Made by a program: the position numbers and the translations under genes | Part shown: one piece after another, positions 1-8,681 of the stretch | How positions within the stretch are numbered: position 1 is the first letter of the stretch | How the letters are laid out: each line of letters opens with the position of its first letter | Assembly: GCA_016795285.1 (NCBI GenBank) | Contig: JAEUIC010000005.1 | Span: 372,001-436,000 of the forward strand | DNA from: Planctomycetota bacterium | GTDB taxonomy: Bacteria > Planctomycetota > B15-G4 > SIAN01 | Direction of reading: 5' to 3' | DNA length: 64,000 nt | Notes under the pieces: model-generated | What the model saw: only the letters and a program-made list of their open reading frames with translations | Databases searched by the model: none | What the model was told of the DNA's origin: nothing

Positions 1-692
1 ATGCGGCATCGGCGATGAAGCGGGTCTGCTCGCCGTTGCTGCCGACGGCGATCTTGCTCGGTCCGCGGCCGACATCGACCACCACCACGACGTTGCCGCG
101 CGCGCCCGCCGCCAACGCCGGGCAGCCCGGGACGAGTTGGCGAGCCGCGGCGAAACTGCGCTCCGCCATGTCGGGATCGGCGAGCTGGCGGTAGCAGAGC
201 CCTTCGAGGAAGAGCGCCGGCGCGAAGTCGCAGTCGTACGCCTCTTCACCCTGACCGGAGTCGTTGAAGATCGCGTTCTTGAAGCCGGCGAGCGCGTTGT
301 CGTGCACGCCGAGCAGGTAGTTGACGATGCCGAGGTAGTAGGAGTTCATGGCGCGCTCGTGCGGATCACCGCGCCACTGCTTCGACGCCTCCGAGCCGAC
401 GATCGCGCCGAGCGCGTCGCTGCCGCTCCCGCCGAACGCGCCCATGATCTGCCCCGCCGCGGTGAAGAGGCGCAGCGCTTCGGCGAGGTCGCGCCGCTCG
501 AGCGCCAGGACGCCGAGTTCGTTCAGGTAGAGCGCGCGCCCCTCCTCGTCGTCAGCGAGCTGCTCCTCGAGCTGGCTGCGGGCGCGATCGCGATCTCCGG
601 CGTACCAAGAGCGAGCGGCCGCGCCCGAGCCCGGCGACGCACACGCCGACGCGGCGAGGAGAACCGCCAGGAAGGCGACCGCGCGACCGCAC
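1..692 (-). CDS. TPR-type lipoprotein, COG3014-like (3' end outside window)
   Basis: The N-terminal ~230 residues of a secreted lipoprotein are visible and the gene runs off the left edge. The first 17 residues form a signal peptide ending in a lipobox with Cys18 as the lipidated residue. The next ~150 residues are helical and TPR-like, with a Gly-rich turn and the segment SYYLGIVNYLLG, which suggests an adaptor on the outer or cytoplasmic membrane. It starts 33 bases after the stop of the LpoB-like gene, so the two are probably co-transcribed. Pairing of an LpoB-like protein with a COG3014-type TPR lipoprotein is known in other bacteria. Assignment to that family is by architecture only. The ATG at 692 is the only start giving a proper signal peptide. 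Confidence 0.7.
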
Positions 693-725
693 ATCGATGA
701 AGCTCCGGACCGCGAGGCTGCGCGC

Positions 726-1328
726 TCAGCGATAGAGGACGCCGCGCTCGCCGACCTTCTTCCACTCGTGGTCGTCCTGCCAGAGGATCGCCCCGGTCTC
801 GGAGTCGGTCAGGCGGAACGTGGCGACGATGTAGTCCGATTCGGCGTCGCCGTTGGTCTTGCTGAGCGACTTCAGCGTGCTGAGCAGGAAGTAGTCGGTG
901 CCGAGCGGCGCGGCCGCGAGGTTCGGCTGGCCCTGCCCGTCGGTCGGGACGCTGACCGCGCCGCTGCGCTTCAGTGCGCGCTCGCGCTGGATCACCTCCC
1001 AGTTCTCGCGGTCGACGAACTGCACTCGCCCCCCCGAGTTCTGGATCAGCAGCGTCATGATGCGATCGACGATCATCGAGTCGTTGATCTGGAAGCGCGT
1101 CTCGTTCTTCGGGTCCTGCACGACGACGTAGGGCGTGCCGCGCGCGAAGAGGCGGTCCATGGCGAGGATCGAGCGGGCGATCTTGTCCGCGGTGGTCCGG
1201 ATGTCACCGGAGTCGACGCCGGTCCCGCCGAGGGCGTCGTCCTGGTCGGGGTCGACCCGTTGCGTCGGCGAGCTGCACGCCACGAGCGACGCCGCCAAAG
1301 CTGCCGCCAGCCACCAAGACTTGACCAT
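726..1328 (-). CDS. LpoB-like lipoprotein (penicillin-binding-protein activator family)
   Basis: A 200-residue lipoprotein. The signal peptide has the lipobox LVAC with Cys18. The body (about residues 45-200) has the order of the LpoB/YcfM family: a helix after the DIRTTADKIARSI segment, the strand TPYVVVQDPKNETRFQIN, then a C-terminal strand rich in TGAILWQDDHEWKK. In proteobacteria LpoB is an outer-membrane lipoprotein that reaches through the periplasm and stimulates the class A penicillin-binding protein PBP1b. Here a role in envelope or peptidoglycan assembly is inferred. The start at 1328 has an AAGGAG site 8-9 bases upstream. An upstream in-frame extension lacks a signal peptide and was not used. 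It is the first gene of a pair with the downstream TPR lipoprotein. Confidence 0.72.
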   Translation of the reverse strand: MVKSWWLAAALAASLVACSSPTQRVDPDQDDALGGTGVDSGDIRTTADKIARSILAMDRLFARGTPYVVVQDPKNETRFQINDSMIVDRIMTLLIQNSGGRVQFVDRENWEVIQRERALKRSGAVSVPTDGQGQPNLAAAPLGTDYFLLSTLKSLSKTNGDAESDYIVATFRLTDSETGAILWQDDHEWKKVGERGVLYR

Positions 1329-1664
1329 CGCCGCGTCTCCTTGTCGTGCCGTCCACCGCTCGTGCGCGCTGCGGAACCCTCGGTCCCAGCGCGCGCGATC
1401 GTCCTCGCTCCCCAGCTCGGAAGCAAGCGTTGCGTTCAAGGGAGGCGCAGCGCCGACCAAGCGTTGGAACGCGGCGTCGGAATCGTCGCGGACACCCCCT
1501 CCTGGCCGCACTGCGTCGGGCGATCGCGGTCCCCGTCGCTGGGGCGGAGGAACCGGGGCAATGCTCTGCCGCAAACGAAACAGGGGGCGGTGCCGAAGCA
1601 CCGCCCCCTGCCGAATATCAGCTTGCCCCTCCTTGCGGAGGTTCAAACCCGATCCTGAAGCTTT
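1329..1664. other. intergenic, 336 bp
   Basis: This gap lies upstream of the LpoB-like gene and downstream of the secreted protein gene at 1665-3287, both on the minus strand. It holds the strong hairpin at 1581-1610, listed separately. The rest presumably contains the promoter for the lipoprotein pair, but I see no convincing -35/-10 pair and no small gene. Confidence 0.6.
1581..1610 (-). terminator. intrinsic terminator of the secreted-protein gene
   Basis: A perfect 13-bp stem closes a four-base loop. On the minus strand the loop reads C(UUCG)G, the very stable tetraloop, and it is followed by a short T-rich run (TTTCGTTTG). It sits 55 bases past the stop codon of the gene at 1665-3287 and faces the right way to end that transcript before the LpoB-like operon. 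Confidence 0.85.
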
Positions 1665-3287
1665 TCAGCTCCAGTCGACCCGCATCATCCAGTTCGCAGT
1701 CGTGAACTGGACAGCGGCCGAGGTGTAACCGTTCACCGTGAAGTAGCTGGTGGTGCCCGGGATCGTGGAGCAGCTGCCGGTCGGGTTGGCATCGTCGTCG
1801 ACGCCATCCGTGTCGGAGCCGATCCAGGTGCAGGTATCACCAGTGGCCCACTCCACCGCGACGTGGCCGTTCACCAGGCTGGCGAGGGCGACCGAGGTCG
1901 AAGTGAAGAGGTCGGGGAAGTCGTACGTCGTGCCCGGGTACGAGAAGTCCGCCGCGTTCGGGGCCATGTTGAGGGTGGTCGCGGTCGCCACGGCGGCACC
2001 GAGGTCCGGCGAGCCCGGATCGATCGTGCTGCCCTCGTAGAGACCAACCGACGCCCACGACGGGCCGCTGCCGCAGAAGTCCCACGACGCCGCGCTGATC
2101 GCGGTGACCGTGGTCACAGGGCACGGGTTGCCGCTCGGATCGGTGAGGCCACCGACCTGAACGTTGAAGTAGTCGCGCGAACCGGCCGGGTTCTGGACCT
2201 TCCAGATGTTGCCGTCGAGCGAACCGTCATCGGACTGACCGAAGCAGGCGCACGGGTTGCAGTCACCGAGCGACGGGGTCACGTTGACCGTGACCGAGTT
2301 CGTGGACTTGAGCTTCGGCTTGCCGTTCTTCTTGAGGTCGCAGTTGTCGAGGTAGAAGCCCGACACGCCGAACGAGACGCCGGCAGGAATGCACGGGCCC
2401 GAGGACGGGTCGGAGAGGAAGTCACCCACCGAGCCCGAGAACGGGTCGCCGTTCGGCGAACCGTTGTCGTAACCCGTCGCCAGGATGAACGGAGGCACCT
2501 GGAAGAACGGGTAGCCCGGGATGGTGACGCCCTGGATGTAGAGCGTCGGCTGGATCGCGCAGCTGGACCACAGGGTCGCCGTGATGAAGCCGGTCTGCGC
2601 GACGTTCGTGACGCCCGTCGCGTTGTTGACCGTCATGTACGCGGAACCGGTGCCGGTGTTGACCGTGCCGATCACGCGCATCATCAGGTCGTAACCGTTC
2701 AGCTTCGTCGCGACGCCAGAGTAGTTGGCCGACGTGAAGTAGCTGCGGCCCTCGGAAGAACCGAGGTCCGAGCACAGCCAGGTGCCCGAGTCACCCGTGA
2801 GGGCCGTGGTGACCGCGTGCAGACCGCCCGTGCCGATCGTGACGTCCGGCAGGTCGTACCCGACGAAGCCCGAGCAGAAGCCCGCGCCAACGCCAGGGTT
2901 GCCCGTGATCGTCACCGAGCCGCTCAGCGATCCGAGGATCGAGAGGGGCGCGTTGATGTCAGGGGTCGTGCCGGTCGTGTCGACCGTCAGGTTGTCCGGC
3001 GCGAGCATCACGTACTTGATGCCGATCACGCCCGTCGACTGATTCTGGTAGGTGTTCATGGCGACGCCGGTCGCCGTCATGCCACCGGCCATCTGGTCGA
3101 AGTCGACGTTGAACGCGTCGCCAGCACCAGTCGGGCTGAAGACCTTCCAAGACGTCACGGCCACGCCGTCGTCAAAGAAGATCGACTGCGACTGACCGAG
3201 ACCACCCACCGGCGGGACCGGGATCGTCTGGGCGGTGGCAACCGCCGAGAGACCCAGGACCGCGAGGGAAGCGAACCACTTCCGCAT
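1665..3287 (-). CDS. secreted protein with two internal repeats, function unknown
   Basis: 540 residues with a clean Sec signal peptide (residues 1-19, cleaved after AVATAQ or just before). The mature part is Gly/Ser/Thr/Asn-rich, which suggests an all-beta extracellular protein. Two related halves are visible. Each opens with WKV..P.G..D.FNV (residues 47-61 and 362-376) and closes with MMRV (202-205 and 534-537). The linker holds a Cys-rich patch (GDCNPCACFG) that could form disulphides. Start: ATG at 3287 with AGGAGG 8 bases upstream. The strong SD, the strong terminator and the long leader suggest high expression. I do not recognise a named family; a surface or matrix protein is only a guess. 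Confidence 0.75.
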   Translation of the reverse strand: MRKWFASLAVLGLSAVATAQTIPVPPVGGLGQSQSIFFDDGVAVTSWKVFSPTGAGDAFNVDFDQMAGGMTATGVAMNTYQNQSTGVIGIKYVMLAPDNLTVDTTGTTPDINAPLSILGSLSGSVTITGNPGVGAGFCSGFVGYDLPDVTIGTGGLHAVTTALTGDSGTWLCSDLGSSEGRSYFTSANYSGVATKLNGYDLMMRVIGTVNTGTGSAYMTVNNATGVTNVAQTGFITATLWSSCAIQPTLYIQGVTIPGYPFFQVPPFILATGYDNGSPNGDPFSGSVGDFLSDPSSGPCIPAGVSFGVSGFYLDNCDLKKNGKPKLKSTNSVTVNVTPSLGDCNPCACFGQSDDGSLDGNIWKVQNPAGSRDYFNVQVGGLTDPSGNPCPVTTVTAISAASWDFCGSGPSWASVGLYEGSTIDPGSPDLGAAVATATTLNMAPNAADFSYPGTTYDFPDLFTSTSVALASLVNGHVAVEWATGDTCTWIGSDTDGVDDDANPTGSCSTIPGTTSYFTVNGYTSAAVQFTTANWMMRVDWS

Positions 3288-4150
3288 GCGAAAATCCTCC
3301 TGAGAAGAGCAGAACCTTGACTTGGGCACCGGCTTACTTGGTTTCAGCTGGATCCCGCAGAAGACCACGCGAACCAGCCTCGGAGAAACCGGGGCGCGCG
3401 CCATCCTTGGGTGAGTCTCATGTTGTCGTTGCGTCGCGCGGTCGGAGCGAGCAGCTCGGGCAGCGTTCCTGTTCGCTCAGATTCGCGGGTCGGTCGTTCG
3501 TGCGGCCCGGGTCGGTCGTTGGGACAACTCGACCCAGGCTGAGGGAATGTAGCTCGACTTGGTGCCGCGTCAACCCGTCGTTCGGGGCTCTTTTTTTCGG
3601 AACGCGCACCAGGCTCTTGCCGCCACTCCCAGCGGGTGCATGCCGACACGGGGGTCACGCAGCACCGTTCAATTTCGGAACGACGGTGTGACTCAAAAAG
3701 TCTCAACCCTGTTCCGTTGAGGGTTCCTGGGGCGGAATAATTCGCGGAATCGAGCCAGAAGAGCTTTTTCAGCACCCTTTCATCGAGCGACTTACAAGGA
3801 AAGCGTCGAGATGCGACGGCATCCTGCGCGCCCCACTGCGGTGCTCGTCTGGTTGCCGATCGTCGGCGCCGAGTTAGAACCCTGGAACCTTTGCAGAGGC
3901 TGCCGCCTCTAATGAGGGTCCTCTGCCCGCTCGCTCGCGGGCTTGCCGGTACCCTGAATTCACGGATCGAAACGTTCTAGTTCCGCACCTTGCCTTGCGG
4001 ATCCAGAACAGCCGATGTTCCACCCGCTTGCCAGCGTGGTTGGGCCGGAAAGCGATCCGTACCGTCGAGCTTGCTCGACGTCGATCTGCGGACGCACGCT
4101 TCCCTCCCTTCCGCATGGCGCGGAAGACCGTTCACCACCGAGGGAAGTCG
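3288..4150. other. intergenic, 863 bp, divergent promoter region
   Basis: This long, relatively AT-richer gap separates the divergent genes starting at 3287 (minus) and 4151 (plus). It contains a short GC hairpin plus a run of seven T at 3574-3597 (plus strand), a 6-bp hairpin at 3895-3910 (agaggc/gcctct) and another at 3925-3942 (gcccgc/gcgggc). The last two lie in what would be the leader of the plus-strand gene. No ORF here has convincing coding character. It may hold a small RNA or a long 5' leader, but I cannot show either. Confidence 0.5.
3574..3597 (+). terminator. possible terminator without an obvious upstream gene
   Basis: A 4-bp GC stem (cccg/cggg) with a five-base loop is followed by seven consecutive T on the plus strand. 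The stem is short, and no plus-strand gene precedes it, so it could end an unannotated small transcript or be chance. Confidence 0.3.
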
Positions 4151-7100
4151 ATGATCTTGTCCAGCCGTTCGGACGCCCGCCGTGGCAGCGCCTTGCTCCT
4201 GGCGATCCTGCTCATCGTCGCCGTGATCGGCGCCGGAATCGCTTTCTTCGCCCTCCGCACGGAGGGACCGCCGAAGGCGATCGCGCCGGTCGAGAAGCAG
4301 GACGTCGCGAAGACCGCGGCCACCGATCTCCCGAAGGGCGATCCGGGCGCCAAGATCGAGTCCGACGATCGGCAGCCCCGCAAAGCCGAGAAGGGGATCA
4401 ACTTCTCCGTCGCCTGCCTCGGTCCTGCCGGAGCGACCGAGCCGCTCGCGGGGGTCGAAGTGTTCGCCGTCCCGGCGACGGCCACCGGCATCGCCAGCGA
4501 GCATCAAGTCAGCGCTCGCACCGACGCATCCGGCATCGCGCAGTTCACGAACTTGCCCTACACGATCTACGAAGTCAGCGCCGAGCCCGCGGGGTTCGTG
4601 CCGCTGAGGCTTCGGGGCGGCAAGGACGGCAACCGCGTCGAGTTCCTCTTCCAGAAGGGGGCGGTTGCCAGCGGGACCATCCTCAATTCTGAAACGGGCG
4701 AGCCGATCGCCAACGCCTACGTCCAGCTCCGCTGCGACTTCGGCATGTCGGCGACCACCGCGCGGATCCAGATGGCGCGGCGCCAAGGCGTCGATCCGCG
4801 CGACATCCAGGACTACAACCTGCTCGAGAACCCGCGGCCGAGTTTCCGCGCCGCGACCACCAGCGGCCCGGACGGCAAGTACACGGTCGCCTCGGCCCCG
4901 TTCGACGCCGACCTGGTGATCTCGGTCGAGCACGAGGCCTTCGACACCTTCGAAGAGGTCTTCGCCGTCAAGGGCGGCGACGCGATCACCCACGATGTCC
5001 GGCTGTTCCCGCGCGTCGACATCTTCGGCAAGGTCCTCGCCGACGACTCGGGTGAGCCGATCCCGGGAGTGAAGGTCGAGGCGGCCGAAGGCGGCGTCCC
5101 GGTCAGCGTGGTCTACCTGCTCGGTCGCGGCAGCGGCACGATTGTCGAGTCGGTCACCGATGCCAACGGCAACTACCGCCTGAAGAAGATGCCACGCGGC
5201 AAGCAGTTCATCTCGGTCACCTATCCGGGCTACGAAGCGTTCAACGGCCCGTTCGAGATCAAGTCGACCGAGCCCGAGTTCCAGTACGAGATCCGCCTCA
5301 AGCGCTCCGCGACGCTGATCGGGCGGGTCGTCGACAACGCCAACCAGCCGATCGAAGGTGTCGCGATCTACCACGCGACCGCCGAGACGCAGGTGATGGG
5401 CAACAAGGGCCTCGCGGCCGAGCCGCACGCGCGCAGCGGCCCCGACGGCACCTTCCAGCTCCGCGGCGTGCCGGTGGGCCGCACGTTCAACGTGCTCGCG
5501 CGCCACCCTGAGTACGTGAACGCGCAGCAAGATCACTTCGTGTTGCAGCCGGGCGAGGAACTCACCGGCGTCGAGATCATGATGAGCCACGGCGGCTCGA
5601 TCACCGGCGAGGTGGTCGATGCGCTGCGTCAGCCGCTCGCCGGTGCGTCGATCATCGCGACGCCGGTGAAGCCGGTCGGCTCGCCGCTGCGCGCCGTCCC
5701 CAGCGCGGCGGACGGTTCCTTCGTCGTGAACAACACGCAGCCGGCGATCTTCGAGCTCACCTGCGAAGCGCCGGGCTACTGCAAGGCGACCCTCGCCAAC
5801 GTGCGCGACGTCGCGACCGGCGTGCAGTTCGTCATGGTCAAGGAGGCGATCTACTCCGGTCGCTTCCTGACCGCCGACGGCGAGCCCGTGCCGCGCTTCA
5901 AGGTGCGCCTGCGCATGTCGAACGCCCCCCGCGACGCCGAGGCGCGCATCGAGCCGTTCCGCGATCGCGACGGCAAGTTCGAGATCAAGGGGCTGGCGCC
6001 CGGCATCTGGGACTTCGAGTTCACTGCGACCGGCCTCACGCCGTTGCTCGTCTCCCGCGTCGCGTTGCGCGAGGCGGAGAAGATCGAAGGGCAGGACCTT
6101 CGCGTGCAGGAGGGTGGCCGCGTCGGCGGCACGGTGAAGTCGCTCTCCGGCAAGCCGGTGCAGGCCGCGCTGGTCCGCATGGAGTTCCTCGAGTCTTTCT
6201 CCACCAGCGACAAGACGTTCATCGAGCTGAGCGCGCCGACCAACTCGAACGGCGAGTTCGAGCTGAAGAACTTGCTGCCGGGCCGCTACAAGATCTGGGC
6301 GTCGCACCCGGCCTTCGCGCCGGTGCCGGAGCGCGAGATCGTCGTCGACCTCGGCCCGCGCCAGGTCCAGGACTTCGCACTGCCGAAGCCCGCTTCGCTG
6401 CGCGTCGTCGTCCGCGACGAGGAGGGCAACACCGTCCCTGGCGCGCAGGTGTGGCTCTTCCAAGGCGACTCGCCGATGGACGCGGCCGAGAAGCTGGTCG
6501 GCCCGAACGGCATGGTCGGCATCAAGGTGCCGCAGAACGACGGCGCGCGCAGCGGCATCGCCTCCGCGTCGGATCAGCTGCAGGGCAATGGCCCGAAGGT
6601 GAGCGTCGGCGAGACCGGCGAGCTGACCTACTCGCGCAAGGAGCCGGGCAAGTGGACGCTCTGGGTCACGGCGCCCGGCTTCTACAAGTACGCCGCGCGC
6701 CTCAACCTCGAGGCGGGCAAGGAGTCCGTGCACGAGGCGGGCCTGAAGAAGCTGCAGGCAGGTCTCTCGCAGGAGGATGCCTACGCCAACGACTCGAAGG
6801 CGGCGCTGGGCAACCGCAATGAGCGCAAGCACCCCGAGATCGGCGATGCGGAAGGCGCCGGCGTGCGCGAGCTCTCCCCGGAGCAGCGTCTCGTGCTCGA
6901 CATGCAGCGCGACGGCGAGGAGCTCTCGGCGGAGCAGATGGAGATCCTGAAGGAGGCGCGCCGGATCTTGAAGCGCGCCGAGCAGGGGGGCGACGCCAAG
7001 GGCGGCGGCGGCAACGCGAAAGAAGATCGCGCGGCGAAGCGCAAGGCGAACGCCGACACCGACGGCGACGGCAAGGTCTCGCCGGAGGAGCGCGAGGCGC

Positions 7101-7177
7101 AGAAGAAGCGCGCCGAGCAGCGCAAGCAGAAGGACGGCGGGTCGGGCGACGATGGCATGGACGGCGGCGGCCGTTGA
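4151..7177 (+). CDS. membrane-anchored protein with repeated carboxypeptidase-regulatory-like domains and an EF-hand tail
   Basis: 1,008 residues. A short basic N-terminus is followed by one membrane helix (residues 13-36). The rest is then predicted to be extracytoplasmic: seven or more beta-sandwich units of the CarboxypepD_reg type, each built around phrases such as D.S..G.Y....LP.G.Y and IFGKVLADDSGEPIPG. The C-terminal ~70 residues are charged and helical, ending with one canonical EF-hand loop DTDGDGKVSPEE (residues 969-980, Ca2+ ligands D1, D3, D5 and E12) and a Gly/Asp tail. Start: ATG at 4151, with GAGGGAAG just upstream and the helix directly following. It ends 29 bases before the SUMF1-domain gene, so the two are likely co-expressed. 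The likely role is a cell-surface or periplasmic scaffold; the binding partner is unknown. Confidence 0.72.
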   Translation: MILSSRSDARRGSALLLAILLIVAVIGAGIAFFALRTEGPPKAIAPVEKQDVAKTAATDLPKGDPGAKIESDDRQPRKAEKGINFSVACLGPAGATEPLAGVEVFAVPATATGIASEHQVSARTDASGIAQFTNLPYTIYEVSAEPAGFVPLRLRGGKDGNRVEFLFQKGAVASGTILNSETGEPIANAYVQLRCDFGMSATTARIQMARRQGVDPRDIQDYNLLENPRPSFRAATTSGPDGKYTVASAPFDADLVISVEHEAFDTFEEVFAVKGGDAITHDVRLFPRVDIFGKVLADDSGEPIPGVKVEAAEGGVPVSVVYLLGRGSGTIVESVTDANGNYRLKKMPRGKQFISVTYPGYEAFNGPFEIKSTEPEFQYEIRLKRSATLIGRVVDNANQPIEGVAIYHATAETQVMGNKGLAAEPHARSGPDGTFQLRGVPVGRTFNVLARHPEYVNAQQDHFVLQPGEELTGVEIMMSHGGSITGEVVDALRQPLAGASIIATPVKPVGSPLRAVPSAADGSFVVNNTQPAIFELTCEAPGYCKATLANVRDVATGVQFVMVKEAIYSGRFLTADGEPVPRFKVRLRMSNAPRDAEARIEPFRDRDGKFEIKGLAPGIWDFEFTATGLTPLLVSRVALREAEKIEGQDLRVQEGGRVGGTVKSLSGKPVQAALVRMEFLESFSTSDKTFIELSAPTNSNGEFELKNLLPGRYKIWASHPAFAPVPEREIVVDLGPRQVQDFALPKPASLRVVVRDEEGNTVPGAQVWLFQGDSPMDAAEKLVGPNGMVGIKVPQNDGARSGIASASDQLQGNGPKVSVGETGELTYSRKEPGKWTLWVTAPGFYKYAARLNLEAGKESVHEAGLKKLQAGLSQEDAYANDSKAALGNRNERKHPEIGDAEGAGVRELSPEQRLVLDMQRDGEELSAEQMEILKEARRILKRAEQGGDAKGGGGNAKEDRAAKRKANADTDGDGKVSPEEREAQKKRAEQRKQKDGGSGDDGMDGGGR

Positions 7178-7206
7178 TCCTGCCCCTCTCGACCGCGAGC
7201 TTTCCG

Positions 7207-8631
7207 ATGCGATCGAACGAGCCCCTTCACCGGACCCCACGGCGGGCAGCGCTGCTGCTCGCCGCGACGGCTCTGTCCACGATCACGGCGCTCGCTCCGG
7301 CGAGCGCCGCGATGGCGCAGGCTCCCCAGGGGGGCGCGAAGCCCCCGCCGAAGGGGGGCGACGGAGCCGCCGGTGAAGGCGGAGGATCGAAGGAGTCGCT
7401 GATCCAGCCGTTCGCCCCCAACAAGTCGACCTGGGGGCGCTTCAGCGAGTTCAAGCTGCCGAGCGACCCGAAGGAGCCGTCGGAAGCGGAGCTCGCCGCG
7501 CGCTACGGCCTCGAGCGGCTCGGGCCGCGCGCGCTCGATCAGATCGTCGAGTACCGCCACCCGAAGAACGGCATGCGCTTCGTCTTCGTGCCCGGCGGCA
7601 CGTTCCGCATGGGTTCGAACCACGGCGACATCTTCACCGACCGGATGGTGCTCGACTCCGCGATGCGTGGCAAGGTCAAGGAGGACTACTTCGCGCAGGA
7701 GCAGCCGCAGCTCGAGATCTACGTGTCGCCCTACTTCATGGGCGTCTGCGAGGTGACCAACGCCGAGTACCGGACGTTCCTCGAGGAGCATCGCGCCGGA
7801 AAGCTCGACCCCGCCTGCGAGTGGCCGATGGCGGGCGGTCAGCCGAGCCACGTGCCGTATCTCCACGGCGATCCGCGCCGCGCCGGCTTCGATGGCGATC
7901 GGCAGCCGATCACCGGCATCGGCTGGCTCGACGCGTGGGCGTTCGCCGCGTGGATGGGCGGCCGCCTCCCCACCGAAGCGGAGTGGGAGAAGGCCGCGCG
8001 CGGCACCGATGGCCGCACCTACCCGTGGGGCAATCAGTTCGACGCGATGCGACTCAACGTCGCCGAGAGCCAGAACCACCGCACCGTGGACGTCGGCTCC
8101 TTCCCTGGCGGACGCAGCCCTTACGGTTGCTTCGACATGGCGGGCAACGTCGCCGAGTACTGCCTCGACGCCTTCGAGGAGCGGCTGTTCCGCTCGATCC
8201 CGCTGAGCAACCCCTGCCTCGTCGAGCGCTCGCCGCTGCGCGATCGGCGCGCGCAGCGCGGCGGCAGCTGGAATCGGTTCGGCCAGCTCTACAAAGCGCG
8301 CAGCAGCGCGCGCGGCTTCAGCCTCACCGTGCCGCGATTCCCCGACGCGAGCCGCGAGTCGCGCGATCCGTTCCCCGTGACGGAGTACCTGTTCGGCGGA
8401 GTGCGCGTCTGCCTGCCGACCCACCTCGAGGTCTTCCCGGACGGCGCGAAGGAGCGCCTGCAGGCGGAGTGGAGCACGGTCTTCGCCGAGAAGCTGAAGG
8501 CGTTGCGCGCTCGCCAACAGGCCGGCGGCCGAGCCGGCGCGCCCGAGATCCCGTCCCTGCCCGGCACCTCGCCCGTCGAGGATCCGACCACCGATGACGG
8601 CGGCGACGCTGGCGGCGGCGATCGCCGCTGA
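7207..8631 (+). CDS. SUMF1 (formylglycine-generating-enzyme-like) domain protein, probably not catalytic
   Basis: 474 residues with a signal peptide of about 38 residues (ALAPASAAMAQ). The SUMF1 fold spans about residues 120-400. Visible motifs are VPGGTFRMGSN, GVCEVTNAEYRTF, GGRLPTEAEWEKAARG, PYGCFDMAGNVAEYC and RGGSW. True formylglycine-generating enzymes carry the copper-binding catalytic cysteines shortly after RGGSW. Here that stretch reads LYKARSSARG with no cysteine, so it should not make formylglycine and is probably a binding or structural member of the family. The chosen start is ATG 7207; a TTG at 7174 overlapping the previous stop would add 11 residues that do not improve the signal peptide. 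It follows the gene at 4151-7177 on the same strand. Confidence 0.8.
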   Translation: MRSNEPLHRTPRRAALLLAATALSTITALAPASAAMAQAPQGGAKPPPKGGDGAAGEGGGSKESLIQPFAPNKSTWGRFSEFKLPSDPKEPSEAELAARYGLERLGPRALDQIVEYRHPKNGMRFVFVPGGTFRMGSNHGDIFTDRMVLDSAMRGKVKEDYFAQEQPQLEIYVSPYFMGVCEVTNAEYRTFLEEHRAGKLDPACEWPMAGGQPSHVPYLHGDPRRAGFDGDRQPITGIGWLDAWAFAAWMGGRLPTEAEWEKAARGTDGRTYPWGNQFDAMRLNVAESQNHRTVDVGSFPGGRSPYGCFDMAGNVAEYCLDAFEERLFRSIPLSNPCLVERSPLRDRRAQRGGSWNRFGQLYKARSSARGFSLTVPRFPDASRESRDPFPVTEYLFGGVRVCLPTHLEVFPDGAKERLQAEWSTVFAEKLKALRARQQAGGRAGAPEIPSLPGTSPVEDPTTDDGGDAGGGDRR

Positions 8632-8681
8632 TCACCCGCTGATCGCCTGCTGGCCGCGTCGCCGTCGACGACGCGACGCGG

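Noticed and set aside
3977..7240. A 1,087-residue minus-strand ORF opposite the membrane-anchored protein
   Set aside because: Arg/Leu/Ala-only composition without domains; typical antisense shadow of a GC-rich gene, while the plus frame has clear domains and an SD.
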